From: Candidatus Hydrogenedentota bacterium
GTDB taxonomy: Bacteria > Hydrogenedentota > Hydrogenedentia > Hydrogenedentales > SLHB01
Direction: 5' to 3'
NCBI GenBank assembly: GCA_013359265.1
Contig: JABWCD010000001.1
Coordinates: 105,000-168,999 of the forward strand
Length of the DNA stretch: 64,000 nucleotides
The notes under the pieces were generated by a model. It was given only the letters and a program-made list of their open reading frames with translations. It had not been told where the DNA came from and did no database searches. A program made the translations under genes and the position numbers. Position 1 is the first letter of the stretch; each line of letters begins with the position of its first letter. Below are positions 42,692-51,617 of the stretch, in pieces.

Positions 42692-43648
42692 TCACTTGCG
42701 TCGCAGCGGCCAACCCAGTACCCGCGCCGCGATCCATTCGATGGACTGCGGATGTGCGAGGAATGCCGGGCCCAGCATGTTGAGGCAATGGACGGCTTCT
42801 TCTTCGCTTCCCATCGAATACGATCCAAAACCCGAATCGCGCAGCTCGCGGCGTCCGATAAGAAAATCGGCCACGTGCGGATTCACGGAACGGGCCCGCT
42901 GGAGCGCACGCTCGGCCCCGGATATGTTTCGCGACAGCAGGCACTCGAGCAACTGCCCATAGCACCACACCGCGAACATGGGTTCCTTGTATCGCGACAT
43001 CAGTTTTCGTGCCTTCTTGGTGTCGCGTTGGCGCAAGTACAGGCCGAGCAGCACCTCGCGCATTCCCTGATTGTCGTTCGGGTTCAATTCGAGCATGGAC
43101 TCGCACTCGACAATCGCCTCGTCGATACGATCCAACTCCGTCAGCACATACACGAGATCGCAGCGCGCGCGCATGTACGGCCGCGTCTCGATCTTTCCCC
43201 AGAAATGGCCCTTGTTCTCGGCGAAAAACTTCGGACCCAGTTTCTGCTTCGCCCTCTCCAACGTCTCGCGAATGAGATCGACTTTTTCCTCCTGGGTTTT
43301 GGCCGTGCAACCAATAACAACCATGCTTGCGTCGACATTCAGCGGGTCCAGCGCCAACGCCTGCTTCGCCAGCCGGATGGCGCTGCGCTCGTCTTGCGCG
43401 TCCATCGCCTGATAAGCGAGTTCCTGCGCAGATTCCTCCGCGGTCATCTCGATTGCGCCCATGAGTTCGTCTAACCCGCGTCCAGCCATAGACTCCTGCA
43501 GGAACTGGTTCGCTTCCTCGATACTCTTGAAATCCTTTTTCTCAAGGGCCTTTGCGACGATGCTGTTGAATCGTTCGTTGTTGAACTGGCTACCCTGCAA
43601 GCGACCCTGCGATGCAGCGGCCTTCTTGGAGTTTTTCTCCCGAGCCAT
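42692..43648 (-). CDS. ST7-like tetratricopeptide-repeat protein
   Basis: 318 residues from the ATG at 43648, with GGGGGT upstream; earlier in-frame ATGs are not supported. Helical repeats include AIRLAKQALALDPLNVDASM, EAIVECESMLELNPNDNQGM and KKARKLMSRYKEPMFAVWCY. The segment FFAENKGHFWGKIETRPYMR (about 145-165) resembles the bacterial ST7-like family. The function is unknown; a scaffold role is likely. It ends at a 12-bp hairpin. Confidence 0.75.
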   Translation of the reverse strand: MAREKNSKKAAASQGRLQGSQFNNERFNSIVAKALEKKDFKSIEEANQFLQESMAGRGLDELMGAIEMTAEESAQELAYQAMDAQDERSAIRLAKQALALDPLNVDASMVVIGCTAKTQEEKVDLIRETLERAKQKLGPKFFAENKGHFWGKIETRPYMRARCDLVYVLTELDRIDEAIVECESMLELNPNDNQGMREVLLGLYLRQRDTKKARKLMSRYKEPMFAVWCYGQLLECLLSRNISGAERALQRARSVNPHVADFLIGRRELRDSGFGSYSMGSEEEAVHCLNMLGPAFLAHPQSIEWIAARVLGWPLRRK

Positions 43649-44223
43649 GCGGTACCCCCACGTTTTAGCGTCAGAACCCGAATCTCCCAAGACAGGAGTT
43701 CTATGGTGTTGATCTCGCGTCCCAGATTTCAATGCACCAGATATCTGCGTTTTTTCTCGTTCCCTAAAACGTATGTGGTCCCGTCCCGCGCAGCTCAGCC
43801 GCTTCAGAGGACGGAGGATGGCAGCGTGACGTCTCACCTCCCAAGCCCATTGACGATGGTATCGTCTGCTGGGCCCTCTTCTCTTTCCTTATTTACAAAA
43901 TCTGTGCAATCTACGGATGGACGAAATCGGTTGTCTGCCCAGCCGCCTTTCTGCGAAATTCCATCAAGAACCTCGTTTCGCAAAATTCCACCAAGCTTGG
44001 TTGCCGATCTAATTCGCACCTTATAGCGAGTTGCGTCAGCCAAACCTCCCTCGTTTCGCAAAAACCCGTCTCGAACCACACAAAAGCTCCCTCCGTCACC
44101 GTCAATTAAACAGGGGTCGTTTCGCAGGCAAGCGCTTTGTCCAACGCGTCGTGGGAGTGCAACGCAATGGCCATAAGAAGTAGGAAGCGCAACGTAATCC
44201 ATTCGCGCATGGCGTCGCGTCTG
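43649..44223. other. Intergenic region with TTTCGCA direct repeats, no gene
   Basis: CTCGTTTCGCAAAA occurs at about 43973-43986 and again about 76 bp on (about 44049-44062), with a further GTCGTTTCGCAG near 44118. ORFs in this region, such as the minus-strand frame 43834-44202, read as translated repeat sequence rather than protein. Confidence 0.55.
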
Positions 44224-45504
44224 TTACTTCCGCGTCTCGTGCGTCAGGAGCAGTCCGGCCAGCGTTAGCATTGCCGCGCTCGTCAGGTACAGCCCAACCG
44301 ACGCGAGGCCGTAGGTGTTGGCGAGGGTGACGGCGAAGAACGGCGCCAGCGATCCGCCGAAGATGCCCGCGAGGTTGAACGTCAGCGACGCGCCCGTGAA
44401 ACGGACTTCCGGCGGAAACAGTTCGGACAGAATTGTGCCGAGCGGGCCGTAGGTCGCACCCATGAGCGCGAGTCCGAGTGACAGGAAGCAAAGCGTCAGC
44501 ATCGGGCTGCCTGCGCGAAACATCGGCGCGATGAGGAATCCGAACAGGCCAATCGCTACTGTCGCGCCGATAAGCACGCTGCGGCGCCCGAGCCGATCGG
44601 CCAGGACCGCCGAAATCGGAATCGTCGCCCCGAAGAATAGCACCGCGACGAGTTGCAGCCGCAGAAACTCGGGACGGCTGTAGCCGAGCTGTTTGGTACC
44701 CCAGCTCTGCGTGAAGACGGTGAGTAGGTAGAAAAGCGCAAACGTCGTGATCGCGATGAGTACGCCGAGCACGAACGCCCGCGTGTGCCGCGTGACCACC
44801 GTGGCCGTTGGTATCCGCACGCGCGTGTCGTTCTTCAACACGTCCTCGAACACGGGCGTTTCGGTGATCTTCAACCGTACGTAGAGGCCAATGACAATGA
44901 GAATGATGCTCGACAAAAACGGGATACGCCATCCAAAGCTGAAGAACTGTTCGTCCGTCAGCGTCTCGCTGAGGATCAGAAAAAGTCCGCCGGAAAGGAT
45001 GAACCCGATGGGCGCGCCAAGCTGCGGAAACATCCCGTACCACGCGCGCCTGCCCGGCGGCGCATTCTCGATTGCAAGCAACACGGCGCCGCCCCACTCG
45101 CCGCCAAGGCCCAGCCCCTGCCCCATGCGGCACACCGCGAGCAACAGCGGCGCGGCCACGCCAACGCTTGCGTACGTTGGCAGCAGGCCAATAGCAACGG
45201 TCGAAACGCCCATCGTCAACAGCGCGGCGACCAGCGTCGCCTTGCGCCCGACCCGATCGCCGAAATGCCCAAACAGCGCAGAGCCCACGGGCCGCGCGAA
45301 AAACGCAATCGCAAATGTCGCGAGCGACTCGAGCATCCCCGCCGTCTCGCTCGACGCGGGAAAGAACAACTCGGGAAACACCAAGACCGCCGCGTTGGCG
45401 TAAATATAGAAATCGAAAAATTCGATCGCGGTCCCGATCAAACTGCCAAACAGCACATGCTTGGTCGAGTTCCTGGGCTTGGCCGGGTCCGGCTGATCGT
45501 ACAT
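44224..45504 (-). CDS. MFS transporter, metabolite:H+ symporter type (ShiA/ProP-like)
   Basis: 426 residues, 12 predicted membrane segments. The conserved TM2-TM3 loop is ALFGHFGDRVGRKATLVAAL; the start TAIEFFDFYIYANAAVLVFP is typical of the MHS family. Other marks: GQGLGLGGEWGGAVLLAIEN and WRIPFLSSIILIVIGLYVRL. It imports an organic acid or osmolyte with protons. Substrate unknown. Single gene between repeat-bearing intergenic regions. Confidence 0.9.
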   Translation of the reverse strand: MYDQPDPAKPRNSTKHVLFGSLIGTAIEFFDFYIYANAAVLVFPELFFPASSETAGMLESLATFAIAFFARPVGSALFGHFGDRVGRKATLVAALLTMGVSTVAIGLLPTYASVGVAAPLLLAVCRMGQGLGLGGEWGGAVLLAIENAPPGRRAWYGMFPQLGAPIGFILSGGLFLILSETLTDEQFFSFGWRIPFLSSIILIVIGLYVRLKITETPVFEDVLKNDTRVRIPTATVVTRHTRAFVLGVLIAITTFALFYLLTVFTQSWGTKQLGYSRPEFLRLQLVAVLFFGATIPISAVLADRLGRRSVLIGATVAIGLFGFLIAPMFRAGSPMLTLCFLSLGLALMGATYGPLGTILSELFPPEVRFTGASLTFNLAGIFGGSLAPFFAVTLANTYGLASVGLYLTSAAMLTLAGLLLTHETRK

Positions 45505-45527
45505 CGTCGCTTTCAGTACCTATTTAT

Positions 45528-45575
45528 TACGAGGAACTCACTTCGTAACCAGCTCTTGAAAAGCGCTGCTTTGAA
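45528..45575. repeat. Dispersed repeat fragment, shared with 42637-42708
   Basis: CAGCTCTTGAAAAGCGCTGC here matches GAGCTCTTGGTAAGCGCTGC next to the 12-bp hairpin at 42.6 kb; GGAACTCACTT also occurs in both. The rest of the gap 45505-45654 is non-coding. Confidence 0.5.
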
Positions 45576-45654
45576 CTGGATACACATGAGATGGACACCC
45601 AAGATTAGTCTCCCCGTGACGATGAAACTGAATAGGAACCACAACAAGCGCGAC

Positions 45655-46572
45655 CTACCCGTAGCGCGCCCAGAGCAGCAGAATAGCCAGCGCAAGCGGA
45701 AACAGCGCAACGAAGAACGCGGCCAGGCCGCCCTTGGCCATGAGTTCGATGTGCTGTTGCTGCGGGGTCGTGGACAGAATAAGCGGTTCCCTGCGCGAAC
45801 CGTGCGCGATGCGGTTACGTGTAATGCGCGCGCCAGTCTCGTACAACTCTTCCGCTACACTGGGCGGTTCGTCGTCTGGACCATCTACACCGGCGTCATT
45901 CGCGTCAACAGGTGGGACTTCACCCTCAAACGCATCCTCGCCGCCTTCGGCCACCTCATCCACCGCGGCAGGCTGTGGCACTTCGACCGTGTTCGTAAAC
46001 ACGCCGAGCACCAACAACGGATCGCCGTCGTAGATGCGCTCCTCCCGGTAGCGATAGGTCGAGTCCGGACTGGTATCGATGTGGACCCAACTCGCCGTGC
46101 TTCCCGTCGGCGGCACGCGCGGCGGACTGCGGTCCTCCGGCGTCTCCGTCGCGCCGTACCACTCGCTCTTGTCCGTCGGCGTGACCTCGGCCTTGACCGG
46201 ATCGACTACGCACGCGCCCGACGCGTCGCGCACAAAGAACGGCGTTTCGCTCGTTTCGTCGAGGACGGCCTCCCATTGCATCGTCCCGTCCGAATCGTTA
46301 CGGCGCCGCACTCGCCGTTCGACGCGTGCGCGATACCAGCAGCACGGCGACAAGGTCAGCGGCGCTGTGACCGTACGGCGGTTGATAGCCTCCACTCTTC
46401 CTTCCAGCTCGACGTAGCCCGGCCGCGCCATGCGGATAGTCGAAGTCTTCACGCGCTGAACGAGCGCCGCCCGTTGCCGGGCGTAGATGCCCGCGTACAC
46501 GCAAATGCCCGTCATCGCCAGCGGAAACGCGAGCATGACGAGGAACACGGGCAGTGGTATCGACTGAAACAT
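45655..46572 (-). CDS. GIDE-domain membrane protein (MUL1-like fold)
   Basis: 305 residues. One membrane segment at the start (FLVMLAFPLAMTGICVYAGI) and one at the end (AAFFVALFPLALAILLLWAR). The GIDE core is PGYVELEGRVEAINRRTVTA followed by PCCWYRARVERR and later SWVHIDTSP. The domain is best known from eukaryotic mitochondrial E3 ligase MUL1, where it faces the intermembrane space; bacterial members have no known role. A very acidic stretch (EVAEGGEDAFEGEVPPVDAN) links the two halves. It lies 108 bp downstream of the large repeat-domain gene on the same strand. Confidence 0.8.
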   Translation of the reverse strand: MFQSIPLPVFLVMLAFPLAMTGICVYAGIYARQRAALVQRVKTSTIRMARPGYVELEGRVEAINRRTVTAPLTLSPCCWYRARVERRVRRRNDSDGTMQWEAVLDETSETPFFVRDASGACVVDPVKAEVTPTDKSEWYGATETPEDRSPPRVPPTGSTASWVHIDTSPDSTYRYREERIYDGDPLLVLGVFTNTVEVPQPAAVDEVAEGGEDAFEGEVPPVDANDAGVDGPDDEPPSVAEELYETGARITRNRIAHGSRREPLILSTTPQQQHIELMAKGGLAAFFVALFPLALAILLLWARYG

Positions 46573-46680
46573 GAATTCGCCACCCTGCGATGCTCGTTAG
46601 CAGTGGTTGAATGTAGCGGCGCGCGGCCCTCACTGCAACCATTGGGAAAAACGATCGGCTCCGCCCGTGCGCGCTGCCAA

Positions 46681-49140
46681 CTATTGCACGGGCTCGGGGT
46701 CCATAGCCTCAGGCGGAAGCGGCGTCAATCGGAAGTCCACGTTTCGAACGGTTTGGCGCTCATTGCGCACTTCCACTTCCGTAGCCGCGCCCGGATATCC
46801 TTCGGCGCGGACGCTCACTTCGATAAGTCCCATGTGCACGCCATCAAGCGTATACGTGCCGTCTGTCGAGTACGTCGTGCTGCGTACAGAAGTCTGGCTC
46901 ACGCGCTGCCTTCCCTCCTTCGACGCATCGACACTTCCCCACGCTACGGCAAAGGATCTAATCGGTTGTCCGGTCCTTGCATCGAGTATGTGCCCGGTGA
47001 TTTTCGCCGTCCCCGGCATCGTCAGCCGCATATTCCGGCTAGGTGCAATCAGATCGAAGCTGAGTGCACTGTGGTCCCAGTGGTGAACATTGAGGTGGTA
47101 TTCGCCGGACTCGAATCCGGCGAGCACGAAATGGCCGTTTTCGTCCGTTGTGTCGCTGGCATGGGCGCTCCCGGTTTTCGAGTGCGCCTGCACGCTTGCC
47201 TGCTTTATCGGCTTACCCGCCGAGTCGACCACGTGACCGTCGATCATCGGCTCGACGCGAGGCGGATCGAATACAAGCTGCAACCCCGTCGCGTCCACAC
47301 CTTGCCGAATGACTATCTCGAGGTCGGAATCGACCTCGTAGCTGCTGGTAGCATCAGAAATCCGGAAGCCATAGACACCTGGCGGTACTCCCGAAAACTC
47401 GAATACTCCCGGTTCGTCCCGGTTCACGTATTCACCGACGTGTACGCCTTCAACCGGGTCTCTTGCCACGGGATTCACGCGCGCATTTACGACTGGCCTG
47501 CCCGCACTGTCAATCACCTTGCCTTCGATCCGGGAGCCGGCGACGAGCACCAGTTCGATTCCCGTAATCTCCGTCGCGTTGAGATCGATCTGCGGCAGTG
47601 TGGCGCGGGCATACCCCCGCTTTACGGCGGATACATACACCTTTGCACCGCGCGAATACCCACGCAACACAAAGCTGCCGTCCGGCCGGCTTCCCTCCGT
47701 ATCGCCTTCGTTGGGGTTGTCGACATTGTGTCCCGACACGCGAGCAAAGTCGACGGGGTTGCCCGCCTCGTCGACCACACGCCCGCGAATGAAGACGCAT
47801 GGCTGCATTGCGAAGTCGACGCCGGTGGTTTCCTCCCCCGGCGATACGGTGACGGTTTTGTCGTCCCGCTCCTCTCCGTGCAGGTATCCGTGAATCCAAC
47901 GCCTCCGCACGAGCGCGTTTCCAGGAGACACGTTGCGCAACTCGTATTCGCCGTTTGCATCTGTGCAGACTTCGCGAGAAGTAAGGGTCTGCGCGCAAAT
48001 CGCCACACCATGAATCGGCGCTCCCGTCTCCGCGTCGAAGGCCCGCCCCTGCACTGTACCGCCCGCGCCAACCTTCAGTTCGAGTCCATCTACACTGTTT
48101 CCGTTCTCGATTTGGATGGACGGCGGCCGCTCATATAGGCAAAGCTCTGAATGGTCGATGTTCAGCCAGATCGCGCCGTCAGGCAGGCCCGGAAATGCAA
48201 ACTGTCCATCAGCTCCCGTCGTTACGCTGCGACGCCGACGCGTCTTTTCGCCGTGCAGCGTTACCTTTACCTCGCCGATCCCGTTTCCTGTCGCAGCGTC
48301 AACGACGATTCCGGAAACGCTCCCGCCGTCGTTCAGCCTCACGACCGCGTCAGTAGTGCCAATCGGATACTGCGGCGTGATCGATTCGGCATATCCTTCG
48401 GCGAAACCCATGAGGATCCATTCCGCCACCGGCAAATCCGTGAGTGTAAAATACCCGTCGCGATTCGAGTTTGCCCGGCGCTCCGTGAAAACACGCCCGC
48501 GCCCTGTATTGCCCTCCACCGGCCTCACTTCTGCGCCGCTGACTGCATCACCCGATCGGTTCACCACGCGCCCCGCAATACTCCCGGTTGGGCCAATGCG
48601 CACTTCGACAATCTGATCTTCCGGTTCGTTTGGATCGCAGTGGACGCGATCAACTCCCCGATCCGCGCCATACGCCGCACGAACCTCGAAGAGGCCATCC
48701 GGCAGCGATGCCACACGGAACTTGCCGTTGTCGGCTGCGTGCGCGCTCCATTCGTGACCCGTGAACGATTCGAAATAGTCCCGTTCTGGATCGAGCAATT
48801 CGACTGAGATCGTCGCGCCTGCGACCGGCACATCGTTGGAGTCGAATACGACGACACCGCGAATCGCGGATGTTCCCGAAGGTCTAGCTGCGGATTGTGC
48901 CGGTCTCGTGTGCGCGTCTTGCTCTGTCATCGGCCGCCGCGAGTCCGGCGGCGCCTGAATCGCGGTCTCGTAGTTATCGGCGCCTTTCCCGTCTGATCGC
49001 GCAGGAATGTCCTCGCGAGCCGGCGCAATCCCGGCCACGCCGAATCCCAAGCGCATTAGCAACCAGGAGGCAACCAAGACGAGAATTGTCGCGACAAGTA
49101 ATAGTGCAAAGCGGATACTGGATTTCATGCACTCATCCAC
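46681..49140 (-). CDS. Large carboxypeptidase-regulatory-like repeat protein
   Basis: 819 residues. N-terminal membrane anchor (ALLLVATILVLVASWLLMRL), then six or seven copies of a beta-sandwich repeat with the pattern GxVxDxxGxPVxGAxV: RGVVVFDSNDVPVAGATISV, AGRVVNRSGDAVSGAEVRPV, SGIVVDAATGNGIGEVKVTL, RGRVVDEAGNPVDFARVSGH, EGKVIDSAGRPVVNARVNPV and DGHVVDSAGKPIKQASVQAH. These CarboxypepD-reg domains occur in exported adhesins and transporters. No enzyme domain is present. A short proline-rich tail ends it. It is probably an envelope protein exposed outside the inner membrane. Confidence 0.9.
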   Translation of the reverse strand: MDECMKSSIRFALLLVATILVLVASWLLMRLGFGVAGIAPAREDIPARSDGKGADNYETAIQAPPDSRRPMTEQDAHTRPAQSAARPSGTSAIRGVVVFDSNDVPVAGATISVELLDPERDYFESFTGHEWSAHAADNGKFRVASLPDGLFEVRAAYGADRGVDRVHCDPNEPEDQIVEVRIGPTGSIAGRVVNRSGDAVSGAEVRPVEGNTGRGRVFTERRANSNRDGYFTLTDLPVAEWILMGFAEGYAESITPQYPIGTTDAVVRLNDGGSVSGIVVDAATGNGIGEVKVTLHGEKTRRRRSVTTGADGQFAFPGLPDGAIWLNIDHSELCLYERPPSIQIENGNSVDGLELKVGAGGTVQGRAFDAETGAPIHGVAICAQTLTSREVCTDANGEYELRNVSPGNALVRRRWIHGYLHGEERDDKTVTVSPGEETTGVDFAMQPCVFIRGRVVDEAGNPVDFARVSGHNVDNPNEGDTEGSRPDGSFVLRGYSRGAKVYVSAVKRGYARATLPQIDLNATEITGIELVLVAGSRIEGKVIDSAGRPVVNARVNPVARDPVEGVHVGEYVNRDEPGVFEFSGVPPGVYGFRISDATSSYEVDSDLEIVIRQGVDATGLQLVFDPPRVEPMIDGHVVDSAGKPIKQASVQAHSKTGSAHASDTTDENGHFVLAGFESGEYHLNVHHWDHSALSFDLIAPSRNMRLTMPGTAKITGHILDARTGQPIRSFAVAWGSVDASKEGRQRVSQTSVRSTTYSTDGTYTLDGVHMGLIEVSVRAEGYPGAATEVEVRNERQTVRNVDFRLTPLPPEAMDPEPVQ

Positions 49141-49317
49141 TCACGCCAAACTGGAGACGCTGCGTAGCGCCACAGACATTTCGTCAAGCGGTCGATTCCG
49201 CGCTCCGGACCACACTACGCGCCGAAGCCGCGCTATAACTTCGACGCCGGAATCATGCGCTTTGCGCGAACGGCTATTTGCTCACTCCCGCGCTAACCGA
49301 ATCGTCACAGCGCTTCC

Positions 49318-50055
49318 CTATTTCATTGACGAGTAGTCCATCGGCGTCATGTAAACCGACTCGACCTTTGCTGTCAACGAGCCGTTCGCTTCCGAGGCCT
49401 TTTTCGCTTCCACCCATGCCGGGTCCGCGCGGAACGCATCGAACGATTTGAGGCCGTCCTCCCTGCTCCTGTGTGCGAGGACGTAGATAAGCTGATCATT
49501 TTCCTTGTCCGAGCGCGTCCAGTAACCGATGTTGGTCATGCCGTGCTTTTCGAAAAGCTTCGTCGTGTGTTCACGGAACCGCGCAAGCAATGCGTCCATC
49601 GTCCCGGGCGCGGGTGTGTATGTACGCAACTCGAATGCGCGCGGCGCGTCGGAATGCGATGCGCGTATCACTGGAGAAAAGTCTGTGGCCGTCAGGTAGA
49701 TGCTATCGACTTTCAACACGAGTTTGCCGCTTGCTTCCGTCTTTTCCACGACTTTTTTCCATTCCGGGTCGGCGGCGAAGTCCTTCCACGCTTTGTCGTG
49801 CGCATCCCGGCTTGGGCTGGAGATGATGTAGACCAGCTTGTAGTCCGGATTCTCCATCGGCACCCAATACCCGACGTTCGTAAATCCATGCTTCTCGAAC
49901 AACGCGCAGGTGTGTTCGCGGAACCGCGCGTTCAACGCATCGAGTTTTCCCGGCGCGGCGTAGTAGATGCGCATCTCGTAGCAGCGCGTGTCCGGCGCCG
50001 CGGCAAACGCGCTCGCACAGGCCAGCATCAGTACGCATGAACACGCAGTCTTCAT
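49318..50055 (-). CDS. Secreted double NIPSNAP-domain protein
   Basis: 245 residues from the ATG at 50055 with a signal peptide (KTACSCVLMLACASAFAAAP). Two NIPSNAP domains follow: CYEMRIYYAAPGKLDALNAR with HGFTNVGYWVPMENPDYKLV, and FELRTYTPAPGTMDALLARF with HGMTNIGYWTRSDKENDQLI. NIPSNAP domains are ferredoxin-like and of unknown function; exported planctomycete members are common. It is divergent from the oxidoreductase gene at 50279. Confidence 0.9.
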   Translation of the reverse strand: MKTACSCVLMLACASAFAAAPDTRCYEMRIYYAAPGKLDALNARFREHTCALFEKHGFTNVGYWVPMENPDYKLVYIISSPSRDAHDKAWKDFAADPEWKKVVEKTEASGKLVLKVDSIYLTATDFSPVIRASHSDAPRAFELRTYTPAPGTMDALLARFREHTTKLFEKHGMTNIGYWTRSDKENDQLIYVLAHRSREDGLKSFDAFRADPAWVEAKKASEANGSLTAKVESVYMTPMDYSSMK

Positions 50056-50278
50056 ATCGAACGAACTCCCATCGGTTGTCGGTTTCAGCAACGAAAGCGG
50101 ACGGCGGGCTTAGATTAACCGGCGCGAGCCACATGCGTCCACTTTCAGGCACGGTTGATTTTCCCGTCGCCTTCGCGTCACTCTATTGCTTTGGTGCATT
50201 CCTTTCCAAAGGGCGTAAACGGTGTCAGCGTCATTGGGCAATTCCACGGGAAGACGATCGGCGGCGCGCGAGTCGCGG

Positions 50279-51559
50279 ATGAATCGCCGTAAATTTCTTA
50301 AGGCAGCCGCCGTTGCCGCGCCAATGATCGTTCCGGGTTCGGCGCTCGGGCTCGACGGCGCGACGGCCCCAAGCAATCGCATCACCATCGGCTGCATCGG
50401 CGTCGGCGGGCAGGGCGGCTCGAATATGCGCGCGTTCCTTGCGCAGCGTGACGCCCAGGTCATTGCCGTATGCGACGTGGACTGCAACCACCGCGACTCG
50501 GCGAAACAGGCGGTTGACGCGCAGTACGGCGACAACGGGTGCATGTCCTGCAACGATTTCCGCGAGATCATCGCGCGTGACGATATCGATGCCGTTTCCA
50601 TCGGCACGCCGGACCACTGGCACGCGATCATCACGGTCGCCGCTGCGCGCGCGGGTAAGGACGTCTATTGCGAGAAACCGCTGTCGCTCACTATCGCCGA
50701 AGGCCGCGCGATGGTCGACGCCGTGCGCACGTATGGCCGTGTGCTGCAAACCGGCACATGGCGGCGTTCGCGCGCGGGTTGCCGCCGGGCCTGCGAGCTC
50801 GTGCGCAACGGCCGCATCGGCGACCTGAAGTCGATCACAGTCGGCGTTCCCCAAGGGTTCGCGATACGCAATGGCGAGCAGTCCGAGTTGGAGAAGCCAC
50901 AGCCGATTCCCGAGGGGTTCGACTACGACATGTGGCTGGGTCCCGCGCCGTGGGCGCCGTACGCGCCGGGGCGATGCCATTTCAATTTCCGCTGGATTAT
51001 GGATTACGGCGAGGGGTACATCTCCGATTGGGGCGCGCACTACTACGATATCGGCCAATGGGCCAACGGAACGGACGGAACCGGCCCAATTTCCGTAGAA
51101 GGCCGTGCCGAGTTCTCGCGAACTGGGCTTTACGACGGCCCCATCGATCACGAGTTGACCTTCACCTACGCCAACGGTGTAAAGATGGTTTCCGTCGCCA
51201 CGCCGAAATCGATGCGCTACGGCATGCGTTACGAAGGTACGGAGGGATGGGTGCACGTCGAAAGCGATACGATAACGGGCGAACCAAAGTCCGCGATAGA
51301 ATCGCGACTGGGTGCAAACGACATTAGGCTCTACGCCAGCGACAACCATCACGCAAATTTTCTCGAGTGCATTAAGTCGCGCGCGGAAACCGCCGCTTCT
51401 GTCGAGATTGGTCATCGTTCGGCGACGATTTGCCATATGGGAAGCATCTGCGCGCAGCTCGGACGTCCGTTGAAGTGGGACCCGGTTGCGGAAGTTTTCG
51501 ATGACGCGGAGGCGAACCGCATGCGGGCGCGGCCCATGCGCGCGCCGTGGCGAGTGTAG
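50279..51559 (+). CDS. Gfo/Idh/MocA-family oxidoreductase with Tat signal
   Basis: 426 residues from the ATG at 50279. Tat signal MNRRKFLKAAAVAAPMIVPG. The NAD-binding motif is ITIGCIGVGGQGGSNMRAFL; the EKP motif lies in GKDVYCEKPLSLTIAEGRAM. The C-terminal region has SDWGAHYYDIGQWANG and AYAPGRCHFNFRWI. It resembles its neighbour at 51618 along its length, so the two arose by duplication. Likely a sugar/inositol oxidoreductase exported in folded form. An upstream in-frame start lies before the signal and was rejected. Confidence 0.93.
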   Translation: MNRRKFLKAAAVAAPMIVPGSALGLDGATAPSNRITIGCIGVGGQGGSNMRAFLAQRDAQVIAVCDVDCNHRDSAKQAVDAQYGDNGCMSCNDFREIIARDDIDAVSIGTPDHWHAIITVAAARAGKDVYCEKPLSLTIAEGRAMVDAVRTYGRVLQTGTWRRSRAGCRRACELVRNGRIGDLKSITVGVPQGFAIRNGEQSELEKPQPIPEGFDYDMWLGPAPWAPYAPGRCHFNFRWIMDYGEGYISDWGAHYYDIGQWANGTDGTGPISVEGRAEFSRTGLYDGPIDHELTFTYANGVKMVSVATPKSMRYGMRYEGTEGWVHVESDTITGEPKSAIESRLGANDIRLYASDNHHANFLECIKSRAETAASVEIGHRSATICHMGSICAQLGRPLKWDPVAEVFDDAEANRMRARPMRAPWRV

Positions 51560-51617
51560 AATCGATTTGGATATTGGATTAAGCGTGCGAGTAACAAAAC
51601 CGAAGAAGGATTCTGAT

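Noticed and set aside
44785-48138. 1117-codon plus-strand frame
   Set aside because: Opposite-strand shadow of the MFS, GIDE and CarboxypepD-reg genes; no domain pattern, very high Arg/His.
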